A stretch of DNA of 64,000 bases from Bradyrhizobium diversitatis (GTDB taxonomy: Bacteria; Pseudomonadota; Alphaproteobacteria; Rhizobiales; Xanthobacteraceae): positions 56,280 through 120,279 of the forward strand of contig NZ_JACEGD010000022.1 of NCBI RefSeq assembly GCF_016031635.1. Direction: 5' to 3'. Below the pieces are notes generated by a model that worked only from the letters and a program-made list of their open reading frames with translations, ran no database searches and had not been told where the DNA came from. Position 1 is the stretch's first letter; every line of letters begins with the position of its first letter. The position numbers and the translations under genes are program-made. Positions 53,629 to 63,735 of the stretch are shown piece after piece.

Positions 53629-54289
53629 GATACGAGCTCCTCCCGGGTCGTCCGGCAAGATGTCGGCTGAAAACCTTCGGGTTGGCTGAAGCCGGAACCG
53701 CCGCTGCTACGCTTAGCGAATCGGGAGGGGACTCGACCAATGGTGTGCCACACTCTCAACTCACCTGGCGAGTACCTCAAGCCCGCTGGCCTACAATGGA
53801 GTCGAGCGCACCGAGAGAGCGATTTTGATCGCGGCAGGCTCCGGTGCGCCTTTGAAGCAGCATCAGCATGCATCACGTTGATCGCAGCGCAGTTTGGACC
53901 TTCGGCGTTGAATGCTGAGCTGTGAGCAGGTTAGCTTGACGGATCCCGATGTGGCGACTGGAAATATGTGTCGGATGACTGCGGTCGACGGACGCTGGTG
54001 TGCCTTCCGGGGCTATTCATAAGTCTCGGTCCGCTTTGCTCTTGTGGAGAGGACAGGTCCAGTGCATTGCGCCTCCTGTTGCAAAGTTGTGTTGACAGGA
54101 GGAAATCGACACCGCCTTCGATCGCGAGAGCTAAGTCCGCGAGCAGGCAATCGAGGTCGTGTTCCGGCCGGTCGACCGAATTGGGATCGGTCCTTGCCGA
54201 GCTTTTTCGATCAAAGTTCTGAGCCTCTTATTAGCTGTTTTCAGGCTGCGGCGCTTGCCAGTTCGGATTGTCCTGCCGGCGTGGAGGTC
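53629..54289. other. Gene-poor stretch
   Basis: Nothing recognisable on either strand. Confidence 0.4.
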
Positions 54290-55407
54290 CCCATGGCTTG
54301 CAGGGGGCGGTTCAGAGGCTGAGGCGAGCGAGACGTGCTTGAGCTGGGCAAACACGTCCATTCTGACCTTGAGCCCTAGCGAATCGAACGAGTAACGCGT
54401 GACGCGGGCCAAAATGTCGGAACCCGAGCCGCCGGTGCCGAGCGCTAGCACCAGAGTGATCTCGTATGCGCCGATCGGAAAACAAGCCTTAATCCGCGCC
54501 GGACAGACATTGAGGATGGTGCTTCAGCGCGGCGCTTCGCGCGAGACGATGACATCGCTGGCCGCGATGCGCGGCCGCTGGTGCACGCCAGGTGCAAGCG
54601 GCGCCGCCGGCACCAAAAGGCGTGCATCTTTGAGACGGTAGATGAGTAGCCCGTAGCGCCCATCATAGCCGCCGACCACGGCATCAAGGCTGACGGCGGC
54701 TTCGTGATCCGCCGCAAGGGGCAGCGCCGGATCACTCTGCAAGATATGCAGCGGTCCGGTCGCGGTAATTGTGCCACGCTCCATCATCACGAGGTGATCG
54801 GCGAGGTATTCGATCTCAGCCATGTCATGGCTGATGTAGATCATCGGCACCGTGAAACTTTATTCAGGCGCTTAAGACATGGCAAAATCTCACGCCTGGC
54901 GTGGCGATCCAGGGCGGCAAGCGGCTCGTCCATCACAAGCACTCTGGGCTGCGACAACAGCGCACGGCCGATGGCGACGCGCTGCCGCTCGCCGGCCGAA
55001 AGATGCGCTGGCGAGCGGTCGAGTAACGACGTTATGGTAAGCAATTCGGCCACCTCATCAAACGCAATCGGCCTCGGCTTGCGTTTGGGGCGGCGTAAAG
55101 CAAGTTGCACCTGACCGACAAATGCGGAAAGAGGCACGGCTCCTTAAAGACATAACCGATCGGGCGAAGATGCGGCGCGCGGAACGTCGTCTCGTCCTGC
55201 CACACCTCACCATCGATGATGCAAAAGCCGGTCGAGAACCGCTCGAGCCCTGCGATGCAGCGCGCCACCGTGGTCTTGCCGCAACCTGGCGCCCCGAACA
55301 TTCCGGCCAACGCCTTTGGCGGGTATGCTGAACTGCGCGTTCAGGGAGAAACTAGCGCGCTTCCCGCTGAACGCGACTTCGATCCGGCCCGGTGTGGCTG
55401 TCCTCAC
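54290..55407 (-). pseudogene. modC: Decayed modC (molybdate ABC transporter ATPase)
   Basis: Pieces of ModC lie in several minus-strand frames in the right order: GAPGCGKTTVARCIAGLERF (Walker A) near 55300, PIGYVFKEPCLFPHLSV, then HLSAGERQRVAIGRALLSQP (signature) and RVLVMDEPLAALDRHAR (Walker B) near 54930, then IYISHDMAEIEYLADHLVMM near 54840, and a C-terminal molybdate-binding (TOBE-like) part ending RVTRYSFDSLGLKVRMDVFA near 54350. At least four frameshifts separate them. The far end is approximate. Confidence 0.85.
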
Positions 55408-56074
55408 GTGCTCCTCCGTCCGACGTATTTATCGATTAAGGTCAAGACCAGGATGACGGCAAAGGCGAACATCAACATGCCGCCGGCAACCCAGCTTGCC
55501 TCGTGCCAGCGCGATGCTTTGATATAGTCGAAGAGAAAGGCAGACAGTACTTTGGTGTGGCCGGGAATGCTGCCGCCAACCATCAGCACGACCCCGAATG
55601 CGGCGATCGTATGCGCAAAGCCAAGCACGGCGGCGGTGAGAAAAGCCGGTCGTGCCAAAGGTAGTGCGACCGTAAGGAAGGCATATGATGGAGAGGCGCG
55701 CAGAGTGGCGGCAACTTCCAGGGGGCCGCCTATAGTCGTGAAGGCGTTGCGGATAGGCTGCGACAACAGGCAGCGCGCTCAAAACCGATCCGATAACGAG
55801 CCCTGTGAAGGTGAAGGCACGCGTGCGCTCGCCCCAGAGAGAGGCGAGCAGGCCGCTCGGGCCGGTGGGGCCGAGCAAAGCCAGCAGATAGAAGCCGAGC
55901 ACCGGCTGCGGCAGCATTGGTGGCAGTACGATGATCTGCCTCGCTCCACATGCTCTTCGAGCGCGCTAGCCACCACGCGAGCGGCGTACCGAGGATCAAG
56001 AGGATCACGGTCGTGATGCTCGCGAGCTCGATTGTTAGCCTGACCGACACCCGGATCTCTGAAAGGCTTTCCAT
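55404..56074 (-). pseudogene. modB: Decayed modB (molybdate ABC transporter permease)
   Basis: Starts MESLSEIRVSVRLTIELASI, then ILGTPLAWWLARSK; changes frame to LPQPVLGFYLLALLGPTGPS and TFTGLVIGSVLSALPVVA, and again to NAFTTIGGPLEVAATLRASP, ALPLARPAFLTAAVLGFAHT (the EAA-type loop and helix) down to KYVGRRST at 55404, overlapping the modC start. At least two frameshifts. No modA could be recognised upstream. Confidence 0.85.
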
Positions 56075-56890
56075 GCTGTCAACTCTACGCTTGCCGCACG
56101 GAGCCGTGGCGCGCGATGCCTGCGTGGTTTCCGATCCCTTTGAGAAGATCGATGAGGGCGGCTCTACCCTTTAAGCCAGTCGCCAAAAGCATGGCGTGCT
56201 GCCGGAGGGGATCAGAAGTCTGTTGCGGCCTCTGCCGGGTCGGTTTTTGCGAATTGAGCGCGTTCATCGCGTGCGCTGCGGGTACGCCACAACAAGGCGC
56301 GAGTCGAATGCTGGTCGACAATTTTGCGAAAGATGGCATCTCGAACGCTTCCGCGCTATTTGCGAATCTAGCACTCGATCTCCACAGAACGAGTCTGTTT
56401 GTCGAATGGCTGAAGCTGTGTTCGGGAAGCGCGAGAGGCCGTTCTCGACCAACTGTGCCCGGGCGAAACCGGTTGACCGAAAGAGGCAGCTGAATTGACA
56501 CGGACTGTTGATATGTCTGAAAGGCTCTCCGCTCGCTCCGAGCTCAGGATCCTGTGGTGCGGTTCTTCGGTCTGAACTGCGCTGCCGTCCCTTCGCCCGG
56601 CATGGGGAAGTTCGAGGTGGCGGCCACAGTGACGTTCTCACCTTGCGGCTTTCCAAGCATAAGCAGCGTCAGAATTTAAGTGATCATGATCAATGAACAT
56701 CGAGAACTCCTAACATGGGGCGCCTACGACCACTTTAGCCGCCGCGACTCTTTGCTCTTCCACAATTCCAGCCGTTGCGGATTGCGCTAAAGTTCCGACA
56801 AAAAGAGAGGCTGGATGTGCGAAGTCATCTAAGGTGGGGGTCGCGAGTCCTCGAGGGACGGTTGTCCTCAGCTAACGTTTCGCGCACGTC
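56075..56890. other. Stretch where modA might have been; nothing readable
   Basis: Frames on both strands are short. I could not identify a periplasmic molybdate-binding protein here. Confidence 0.35.
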
Positions 56891-58159
56891 TTAGTGGCGG
56901 CGAGACAGCGTGAACAAAGGTTGCTCCAACGCATAATATGCAGCGTTAGCGCGTGTGAAACGTTCTGAGTAATGTCTGACGGGAACGATTAGCAACTCTT
57001 CGGGCCTGCGTTCGAGAAGGGCGATCGCAGCCTGGCTGCCGAAGATTGTCGCCGGTCCTCCCGAATAACCCGAAGCACGCATAGGAATTAGGGCCGAATG
57101 CAACGATCTTCGGCAGCTGATCCGCGGTCACTGCTATTGTTCCGCTCCAGGCATGTTCGAACTTTAAATCGACAATGGCCGGGAAGAGCTTACGCAATTC
57201 TCGTCGCGCCCAGGTGTAGTGAATGCTTGCTCCAGGAGCCTCGCAACTTCCTATGCCACCAACGATCAATCGGCCGAGACTGTCGATGGAATGAGGACGT
57301 CACAATCGCAATGTCCCAACAGCCTCCGCCGTTGGCAAGAATGTTTCCACGTGTGGTGCCGGCATGGGTTCTGTGGCGCACTGGCAATAGCTCACAGGTG
57401 TGAACTGGGCCTTGAATGGGATCCCAATGTCGAGCTGATAGGCATTCGTTGACAGGGATTTTGCTCGGACTTCGTGATGATTTACCTCCGCCACCAAAAT
57501 GCCATTTCGGTACCTAATCGATAATGCCCGTGAACTACTGTGCACCGCCGCGCCCTTTGCCTTTGCCGCGCGCGCAAGGCCTCCGCAATACGAGACCGGC
57601 TAAATAGTTCCTCCGCCAGTGTCAAATAGCGAGCCATGATCGATCGGCCGTACTCCCTGCACGATGGGCTGTTTCCGCGCAATTTAGCAGTGGCAGCGGC
57701 GGAATATAAAGCTTGCCCTGGTGATGCCGCTTATGAAGATCTCTAACTCCGGCTGGCGAATGGGCCAAGTGCAACGTGCCCTTGCGCGTCGCTTCACGAT
57801 CGATTGCTTCACGCTCGACCAGTGAGAAAACGCGGTGTGGGGTGTCTGCAAGGATTTGGATGAGACGCCAGCCGGCATCCTGCCCTAATAGTGGGACAAT
57901 CGTGTCCGGCGGGAGCCAAATACCACCAAACCAACGTTATGCCCGGTCCGCGATGACCCACCGTTTCGGCATCAAGCACTCAAACGGAAGCTCCACGTCT
58001 TGTGGCCTCAAGTGCTGCGGCACGCCCGGTGAAACCGCCCCCGACAACGACCAAGTCGACCGATAGGTTGCGATTTATCGCTGGCGCATCAACTCGTTTG
58101 AGGGAACTTGCGCGCCAGAGAATCAAAGTGCGATCCTCGTTCATGTTGTCTGAGCTCAT
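56891..58159 (-). pseudogene. Decayed FAD-dependent amino-acid/amine oxidoreductase
   Basis: The N-terminus near 58150 reads MNEDRTLILWRASSLKRVDA, then LSVDLVVVGGGFTGRAAALE (FAD loop). Later pieces in other frames are PAGVSSKSLQTPHTAFSHWS near 57870, QLDIGIPFKAQFTPVSYCQC near 57440, IHYTWARRELRKLFPAIVDL near 57220 and ASGYSGGPATIFGSQAAIAL near 57070, in the order expected for a DadA/PuuB-type oxidase of about 430 residues. Many frameshifts and stops. Confidence 0.75.
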
Positions 58160-59919
58160 GAGCACTTGAGCGGGCAGCAGATGCCGCCATACTTCTGAGA
58201 AGAGCAGAAGAAATTTCCGCGCCATGTATGAGCGCAACTGGCCCCTTCATGCCTGGTTTCGTTGAGCTTCGGACAGACAATCTCTTCTATGAGATTGGAT
58301 ATCGCGTGCCAGTGTGCCGATACTGTGCTGCCGGATGAGCTCCATGCGCGGCTGTGGATCGAAAACATCACCGAGGGTGGCCGACCGAAGGCGAGCGGTG
58401 CACGATAACGACGCGATGAGGTGTTGCCGCCTAGCAGGAGTATGTGCGACTTCAGTAGCAGGATCTGCTGCGGCAGTCTGCGCGGGGCGAGAACCTTGAG
58501 GACCGGCTCGAATCGTGTTGCTAGTCGCCAGGAGCCATCCGGCCGATCAATCCGTCGAAAGAGGTAAGTGCCTTCCGGTCAATAAAGCCGCGGAGGATCC
58601 CGCTCCGATCTCGCTGATGCCTCTGATTGCCACAACCTCGATCACGATTCCTAAAAGCGTCGTGTGCTTGTCCGCCGTATGCCAGGATATGAGACATGAA
58701 CTGGCAGGCATCCGCGTCTACGCGGACGGAAACTCAATGTTCATCGAGAAATGCTGTTGACCAGAAAACGCCGAGCACGACGACACGAATCGACCGAATA
58801 GGATTGTTATGACTTCGGGGTGAAACAACTGGGCTCGCGCTGTTCGCTCAGTTGCAGTATTCCTGACCTCTGAGGCAATGGCGTTTCGCATCCGTGATCT
58901 GCAATGTTTTTAGGTCAACGCGCGCGCAAATCCGAGTATGTACGTTGGTCGATCCAACGAGACGCTGATAAATGCACGCCAATTGAGCACAGCGAGGCCA
59001 TCGCGCTGGCGGCCGCGATCTGAGAGAGACGAGCGCGCTCGTGCTGGTCGGGCGTTTCGGCCACAAGCGTCCAGTTGTGACGCTTGTCCACGGAACCTCT
59101 CAGTCCAATGCTGACAATCGCGAAGACCCGGCGTGCCGCCGGCCAGTCAACCTCGTCCAGCTGCACAACTTTTGCTATGATGAGCTCAATCCAACAAATG
59201 CTTCGAACCGCTCTGTCGACATGTCAGAGCGAGGCCGTGAACTGTACGGGCGCTCGGGGCACGGAGTGACCACAGCCTCCCAGCCTTCTACAACGGGCAG
59301 GCAGCTTGAAGCAGGTCAAAACGCTGAAAGCCGCTCAGCTTTCCGGAATGACGATGCGCGCGGCAGCCGAGACGTAAGTGAGGATGCGAAAACTGCCAGC
59401 ATTAGTAGGTTTGTTGTTCGCGCGTTTCGGGTATTGAGGAAGCCATCTGAAGCATACTGGCGACGCAACACAAGTCCATGCTCCGGGGGACAATCATGTT
59501 TGGCAAGCCGCGTAAAATCGAGTGCAGGCAGAATACTGTCCCGGCTTTCACGGATAGCGTGTTGGCCGGAATAAAGATCTTCTGGACGTTGACTACGCGC
59601 GCATGGGCTGTCGCCGAAGACGGTGGATGTGGGGCTGGGCGTAAGCCACACCAAGATACGCGACCCGGATGGATTCTACGTCTCGAACATAAAGCGACAG
59701 CTTGGCCGCAGCAGGTTGTCGGCGTTCCCAAGCGAATAGAATGGTCAGGATCAAGGCGATGAAAAAAGAATGGGCTTCAGAGAGGTGAAACTCAGCGGCG
59801 CGAAATCAACGGCCTGGAATGCGTCGTCATCACCCTGGTGCTCGGAGTCAGACTGAAGAACATATATCGCAAAAAGACAAACACGCTAGTGCGATGCCTA
59901 CGTACAAACGGATCCGAAA
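58160..59919. other. Gene-poor, decayed stretch
   Basis: No intact gene. At about 59625-59690 one plus-strand frame reads VGLGVSHTKIRDPDGFYVSN, like the end of a glyoxalase/VOC-type protein, but the rest is lost. No clear promoter is seen before the aminotransferase gene at 59920. Confidence 0.35.
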
Positions 59920-61176
59920 ATGAATACCGATGTCTTCGCGGCTCATGAGTCGAACGTCCGTCGTTATGGGCGCTCCTTCCCCGCGGTCTTTACAAAAGCC
60001 CTTGGCGCGACGATCTGGGACGAGGCCGGCAAGGAATATATCGATTTCCTTGTAGGGTCCGGTGCACTGAACTACGGGCACAACAATCCCAGTATCCTTA
60101 CACCAGGAATTGAATATCTCAGCGGCGGGAACATTCTGTTGTCACTAGATATGTACACGGCGGCAAAACGTGAATTCATTGAAGTGTTTGTCGATTCGAT
60201 CCTGAAACCCAGAGGCCTTTCGTACAAGATACAGTTTCCCGGGCCGACTGGCACAAACGCTAACGAAGCTGCGCTTGCGCTGGCGCGAAAATATACTGGC
60301 CGGTCGAGCGTGATGGCTTTCTCAAACGCATTCCACGGCATGTCGCTCGGTTCTCTGGCGGTATCAGGGTCTGCGTCGACGAAGCACCTGGGCGGCGTTC
60401 CTCGCCACGACGTGATCCGCGTCCCATATGACGGGTATCCGAGCGAAGCTTTCGATTCCGCGAGCTACATTGACTACGTGCTGAGCGATCCAGGCAGTGG
60501 CATAGAGAAGCCCGCTGCAATCATTCTGGAAACGATCCAGGCAGAAGGCGGCATGAACTCCGCATCCGCAGCGTGGCTCGCAGAAATTCAGCGCATTTGT
60601 CGTAAACACGCTGTTCTTTTGATTGTCGACGACATTCAGGCAGGTGCAGGACGAACGGGCCAGTTCTTCTCGTTTGAGTTCGCAACAATCGAGCCCGATA
60701 TCGTGTGCCTTTCGAAATCTCTAAGCGGTTCGGGTAATCCGCTCTCTCTCGTTCTGATTCGTCCCGAAATAGACATATGGAATCCGGGAGAACATAGCGG
60801 GACGTTCAGAGGCAACAACCTCGCCTTCGTAACAGCCGGCGCTATGTGCAAAATGTGGTCAGACGGGCAATTTACCGCAGGCGTCGAACGGACAGCAGTC
60901 AAACTGCAAGGACACCTTGATGGCCTAGTTGCGAAGTTTCCCAATTGCATCGAACGCAAGCGCGGTCGCGACCTGATGGCCGGCCTCAAGTGCCGTTCAC
61001 CCAGCATTGTCGGCCATGTGCACGATTTCGCCTTTGAAAACGGCCTCCTGATCGAATCGTCAGGGCCAAATCGCGACGTCATCAAACTCCTACCGCCGAT
61101 AACGATCACCGATGACGAACTCGATCGGGGTATCGCCATCCTCAATCAAGCACTTCAAGGAGCAGGACAATGGTAA
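59920..61176 (+). CDS. EctB-like diaminobutyrate--2-oxoglutarate aminotransferase
   Basis: A 418-residue class-III PLP aminotransferase close to EctB: GALNYGHNNP, FPGPTGTNANEAALALARK at about 107-125, AFHGMSLGSLA, DDIQAGAGRTG at 237-247 and the PLP lysine Lys266 in VCLSKSLSGSGNPLSL, then WNPGEHSGTFRGNN. EctB interconverts aspartate semialdehyde and L-2,4-diaminobutyrate with Glu/2-oxoglutarate. No ectA or ectC is present, so ectoine is not the product here. The stop overlaps the next gene's ATG by seven bases, so its product is probably passed to the dioxygenase. The gene is intact in an otherwise decayed neighbourhood, which argues for selection or recent arrival. The start ATG has no strong ribosome-binding site. 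Confidence 0.93.
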   Translation: MNTDVFAAHESNVRRYGRSFPAVFTKALGATIWDEAGKEYIDFLVGSGALNYGHNNPSILTPGIEYLSGGNILLSLDMYTAAKREFIEVFVDSILKPRGLSYKIQFPGPTGTNANEAALALARKYTGRSSVMAFSNAFHGMSLGSLAVSGSASTKHLGGVPRHDVIRVPYDGYPSEAFDSASYIDYVLSDPGSGIEKPAAIILETIQAEGGMNSASAAWLAEIQRICRKHAVLLIVDDIQAGAGRTGQFFSFEFATIEPDIVCLSKSLSGSGNPLSLVLIRPEIDIWNPGEHSGTFRGNNLAFVTAGAMCKMWSDGQFTAGVERTAVKLQGHLDGLVAKFPNCIERKRGRDLMAGLKCRSPSIVGHVHDFAFENGLLIESSGPNRDVIKLLPPITITDDELDRGIAILNQALQGAGQW

Positions 61177-62003
61177 CTGTCCAATCACCTCAAGTACCTG
61201 CGATCTCGCCTTTTGTCATCAGAGAGCGGACCGGCTCGATCAGCACTGCGGAGATCATCTCAGTGCTGAAAGGTGAGATCACCGGCCTGCACATCAGACA
61301 AGGCTTCAGTACCGAAATAGCCAAGGAGATCACCGCGAGATTTGCTCGCAATCGCGGTCTCAAGGAGCGGAAAGATGGTGTTCCCGGACAATATATCGGC
61401 GCATCTCACTACAGGAAGGATGCAGCCGGCTACTTCGCAGAGGCAGAAAATGAGCATCCGTTCGTCGACGCCCTCTTTGGCAGTTTGGTTGATCCGGTGC
61501 GCGGATTGTTCGACGCGTTGAGGCGCGAGCTTCACAAGCACCGTATTGAACTACGGCTGGCCACCTCCAAGCGCGGGCAGGCTAACATTTGTCGCGCCAT
61601 CTGTTGGTCTGGCACCGGCATGTATGCCTTGGAGCCTCACGATGATGTGGCTCAGGTCCAATGTGCCGACGACCTTGCTGCTGTGGCCAAAAACACGGTC
61701 GTGGCGCTCAACTTCTATCCTAGCATGCCGGAGGAAGGTGGCGATCTGAGGATCTGGAGCCATAAGCCGACAGCCACCGACCGAAACTCTCAGGGCGTCG
61801 AGACCACGGGCTATCCCTATTCGATAGCTTATCTCGAGGCCGTTCCTTCCCACGATTTCAAGCTTCAGGCGGGCGATATCGCTCTGATCGATGGCGGCTT
61901 CATTCATGGCGTCACCCGACAATTAGGCAACCGTAAGCGCCGCCTTCTGCTGAACTGCTTCCTCGGGTTCGCGCGGCCGGATCTTGTTCTCTGGTGGACC
62001 TGA
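61170..62003 (+). CDS. 2-oxoglutarate/Fe(II) dioxygenase, prolyl-hydroxylase-like
   Basis: A 277-residue protein of the 2OG-Fe(II) oxygenase superfamily. Likely iron ligands are His157-x-Asp159 (LEPHDDVAQ) and His246 (DGGFIHGVTRQ), with an Arg of RKRRLLLN (255-258) for 2-oxoglutarate; the strand FYPSMPEEGGDLRIWSH is typical of the prolyl 4-hydroxylase group. It starts MVTVQSPQVPAISPF, with AAGGAGCAGGAC just upstream inside the aminotransferase gene. Coupling to an EctB-like enzyme suggests hydroxylation of diaminobutyrate or a derivative, an inference without precedent known to me. It is followed by DNA leading into an IS5-type element. Confidence 0.88.
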   Translation: MVTVQSPQVPAISPFVIRERTGSISTAEIISVLKGEITGLHIRQGFSTEIAKEITARFARNRGLKERKDGVPGQYIGASHYRKDAAGYFAEAENEHPFVDALFGSLVDPVRGLFDALRRELHKHRIELRLATSKRGQANICRAICWSGTGMYALEPHDDVAQVQCADDLAAVAKNTVVALNFYPSMPEEGGDLRIWSHKPTATDRNSQGVETTGYPYSIAYLEAVPSHDFKLQAGDIALIDGGFIHGVTRQLGNRKRRLLLNCFLGFARPDLVLWWT

Positions 62004-62282
62004 AGTTAAATGTCGCAGCGACTGAGCTTCGCGGGAGTAAGACCCGAGGGAGCTTGGCTGGATCGGGGCGCCCGCAGCGATCCGACACTCGAGAGAGCCG
62101 ATGTCGGCGGCAGGTCGAATCAGGTTCGATCGCGATCAGGCGCGACCTGCGGCTTCATTATCTGGCGTCACTCGTTGCTGGCCGCAGCGGTCGACGTGTG
62201 CAGACAAAATCTGCAGGCTGTTGAAAAAGGCGCTCGCCGCAGACCGGTGATCGTGATTCATTGGCTCCGACAAGATTCGGAG

Positions 62283-63362
62283 ATGGTGCGTGCGCGGCGG
62301 CGACAATCGAGCGGGTGAGCTGTTCAGCTACGTTGACCTGGAGGCGCGGGTGCGGCGAGATCATCCGCTGCGAGCGATCCGGATGATGTGAACGAGGCAC
62401 TGTCGGCGCTGGAGCGCGACTTCGCCAAGCTCTATTCGCTGATTGGGCGGCCGTCGATCCCGCCAGAGAAGCTGCTGCGGGCGATGCTGTTGCAGGCGTT
62501 TTACTCGATCCGCTCGGAGCGACTTCTGATGGAGCGGCTGGAATACGACCTTTTGTTCCGCTGGTTCGTCGGAATCGCCGTCGACGATATGGCTTGGGAC
62601 CACTCGGTGTTCTCGAAGAACCGCGACCGGCTGCTGGAAGGCGACGTTGCGGCCAAGTTCCTCGCAGCAGTGCTGGCGCGGCCCAAGGTGAAGAAGCTTC
62701 TGTCAAACGATCACTTCTCGGTCGATGGCACGCTGATAGGTGCCTGGGCCTCGATGAAGAGCGTCAAGCCGAAGGACGGCTCTGGCGAGCCTCCGGCGCA
62801 AAGCGGCGTGCGCAATGCCGAAGCGGACTTCCATGGCCAGAAGCGCTCAAATGATACTCATGCTTCGACCACCGCTACCGCAAGGGTAAAGGCAAGGAGA
62901 CGAAGCTGTGCTTCATTGGCCATGGGCTGATGGAGAACCGCCACGGCTTGCTGGTCGATGCTTGCCTGACGCTGGCTAACGGGCATGCCGAACGGATGGC
63001 CGCGCTGCACATGATTGAGCCTCGTGCCGACCGGCCGACAGTGATCGCACTTGGCGCCGACAAAGGCTACGATGCAGAAGACTTCGTCAACAAGCTGCGC
63101 TCGATGAACGTGACGCCGCATGTTGCACAGAACACCAGCGGCCGTAGCTCTGCGATTGACGGACGAACGACGCGGCACGGCGGCTGCCGTCAGCCAGCGC
63201 ATCCGTAAACGGATCGAGGAGGCATTCGGCCGGATCAAGAACGTCGCCGGGCAAGAGAAGACTCGCTTCCGTAGCCGCGTCCGCGTTGGATGGGCCTTCA
63301 CGTTCGCTGCCGCCGCCTACAATCTGGTGCAGCTGCCCAAGCTCATGGTGGTGGCATCATGA
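62283..63362 (+). pseudogene. IS5-family transposase with frameshifts
   Basis: DDE transposase pieces in order: GELFSYVDLEARVRRDHPLR (after a frameshift following the ATG at 62283), NEALSALERDFAKLYSLIGR, IPPEKLLRAMLLQAFYSIRS, LLFRWFVGIAVDDMAWDHSV, DHFSVDGTLIGAWASMKSVK (first Asp), then frame changes near 62860 and 63180, HVAQNTSGRSSAIDGRTTRH and IEEAFGRIKNVAGQEKTRFR (Glu block). It cannot make an active enzyme. Confidence 0.88.
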
Positions 63363-63457
63363 CGGCGAGTGCGGATAAACAATGGCGGATCGATAACGTC
63401 AGCCAACTCAAAGGGCTTTGACTTCAGTTTCGTCGGTATATCCGGTGGAGCGAAAGT

Positions 63458-63639
63458 TGGAAGCTTGACCACTGCGCCGCCTGTTGGGCTAAATTCGCTG
63501 AATTTGAAGGTCCGACATCCAGCAGGAGGGCTACACCACCTGCGACGACCTTCCGAAAGGTGCCCGCTATGAGTGGGTCTGCAGAACCTGCTTCGACGAT
63601 TTAAGAGACGACATGCAGTGGTCGGCAACAACCGCATGA
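63458..63639 (+). pseudogene. Cys-rich ORF remnant inside the IS boundaries
   Basis: From 63458 a frame reads WKLDHCAACWAKFAEFEGP; near 63513 it shifts and continues DIQQEGYTTCDDLPKGARYE, then WVCRTCFDDLRDDMQW to TGA 63637-63639. The CxxC pairs (CAAC, CRTC) suggest a zinc-ribbon-like protein. It ends 8 bp before the right IS repeat. No start codon remains. Confidence 0.4.
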
Positions 63640-63735
63640 CGGCCGGGTTTCTTCAACAGCCTGCTAGTGGTCCCAGAGTTCTGGCGGAAGTTGACAAACG
63701 TCATCTAGGTCAGCGTTTTCTTGGTTTGAATCATA

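Larger units (their letters stand above)
62213..63664 (+). mobile_element. IS5-family insertion sequence (defective)
   Basis: Left end GCAGGCTGTTGAAAAAGG at 62213-62230, right end TTTCTTCAACAGCCTGC at 63648-63664: inverted repeats sharing GCAGGCTGTTGAA. They enclose a frameshifted transposase (62283-63362) and about 290 bp of further sequence with a decayed Cys-rich ORF. The right-hand spacer is longer than I would expect for this IS type. Confidence 0.75.

Noticed and set aside
59478..59762. A 94-residue plus-strand ORF before the aminotransferase.
   Set aside because: The protein-like part (RDPDGFYVSN) is in another frame, so this ORF is not the gene; only a possible VOC relic remains.
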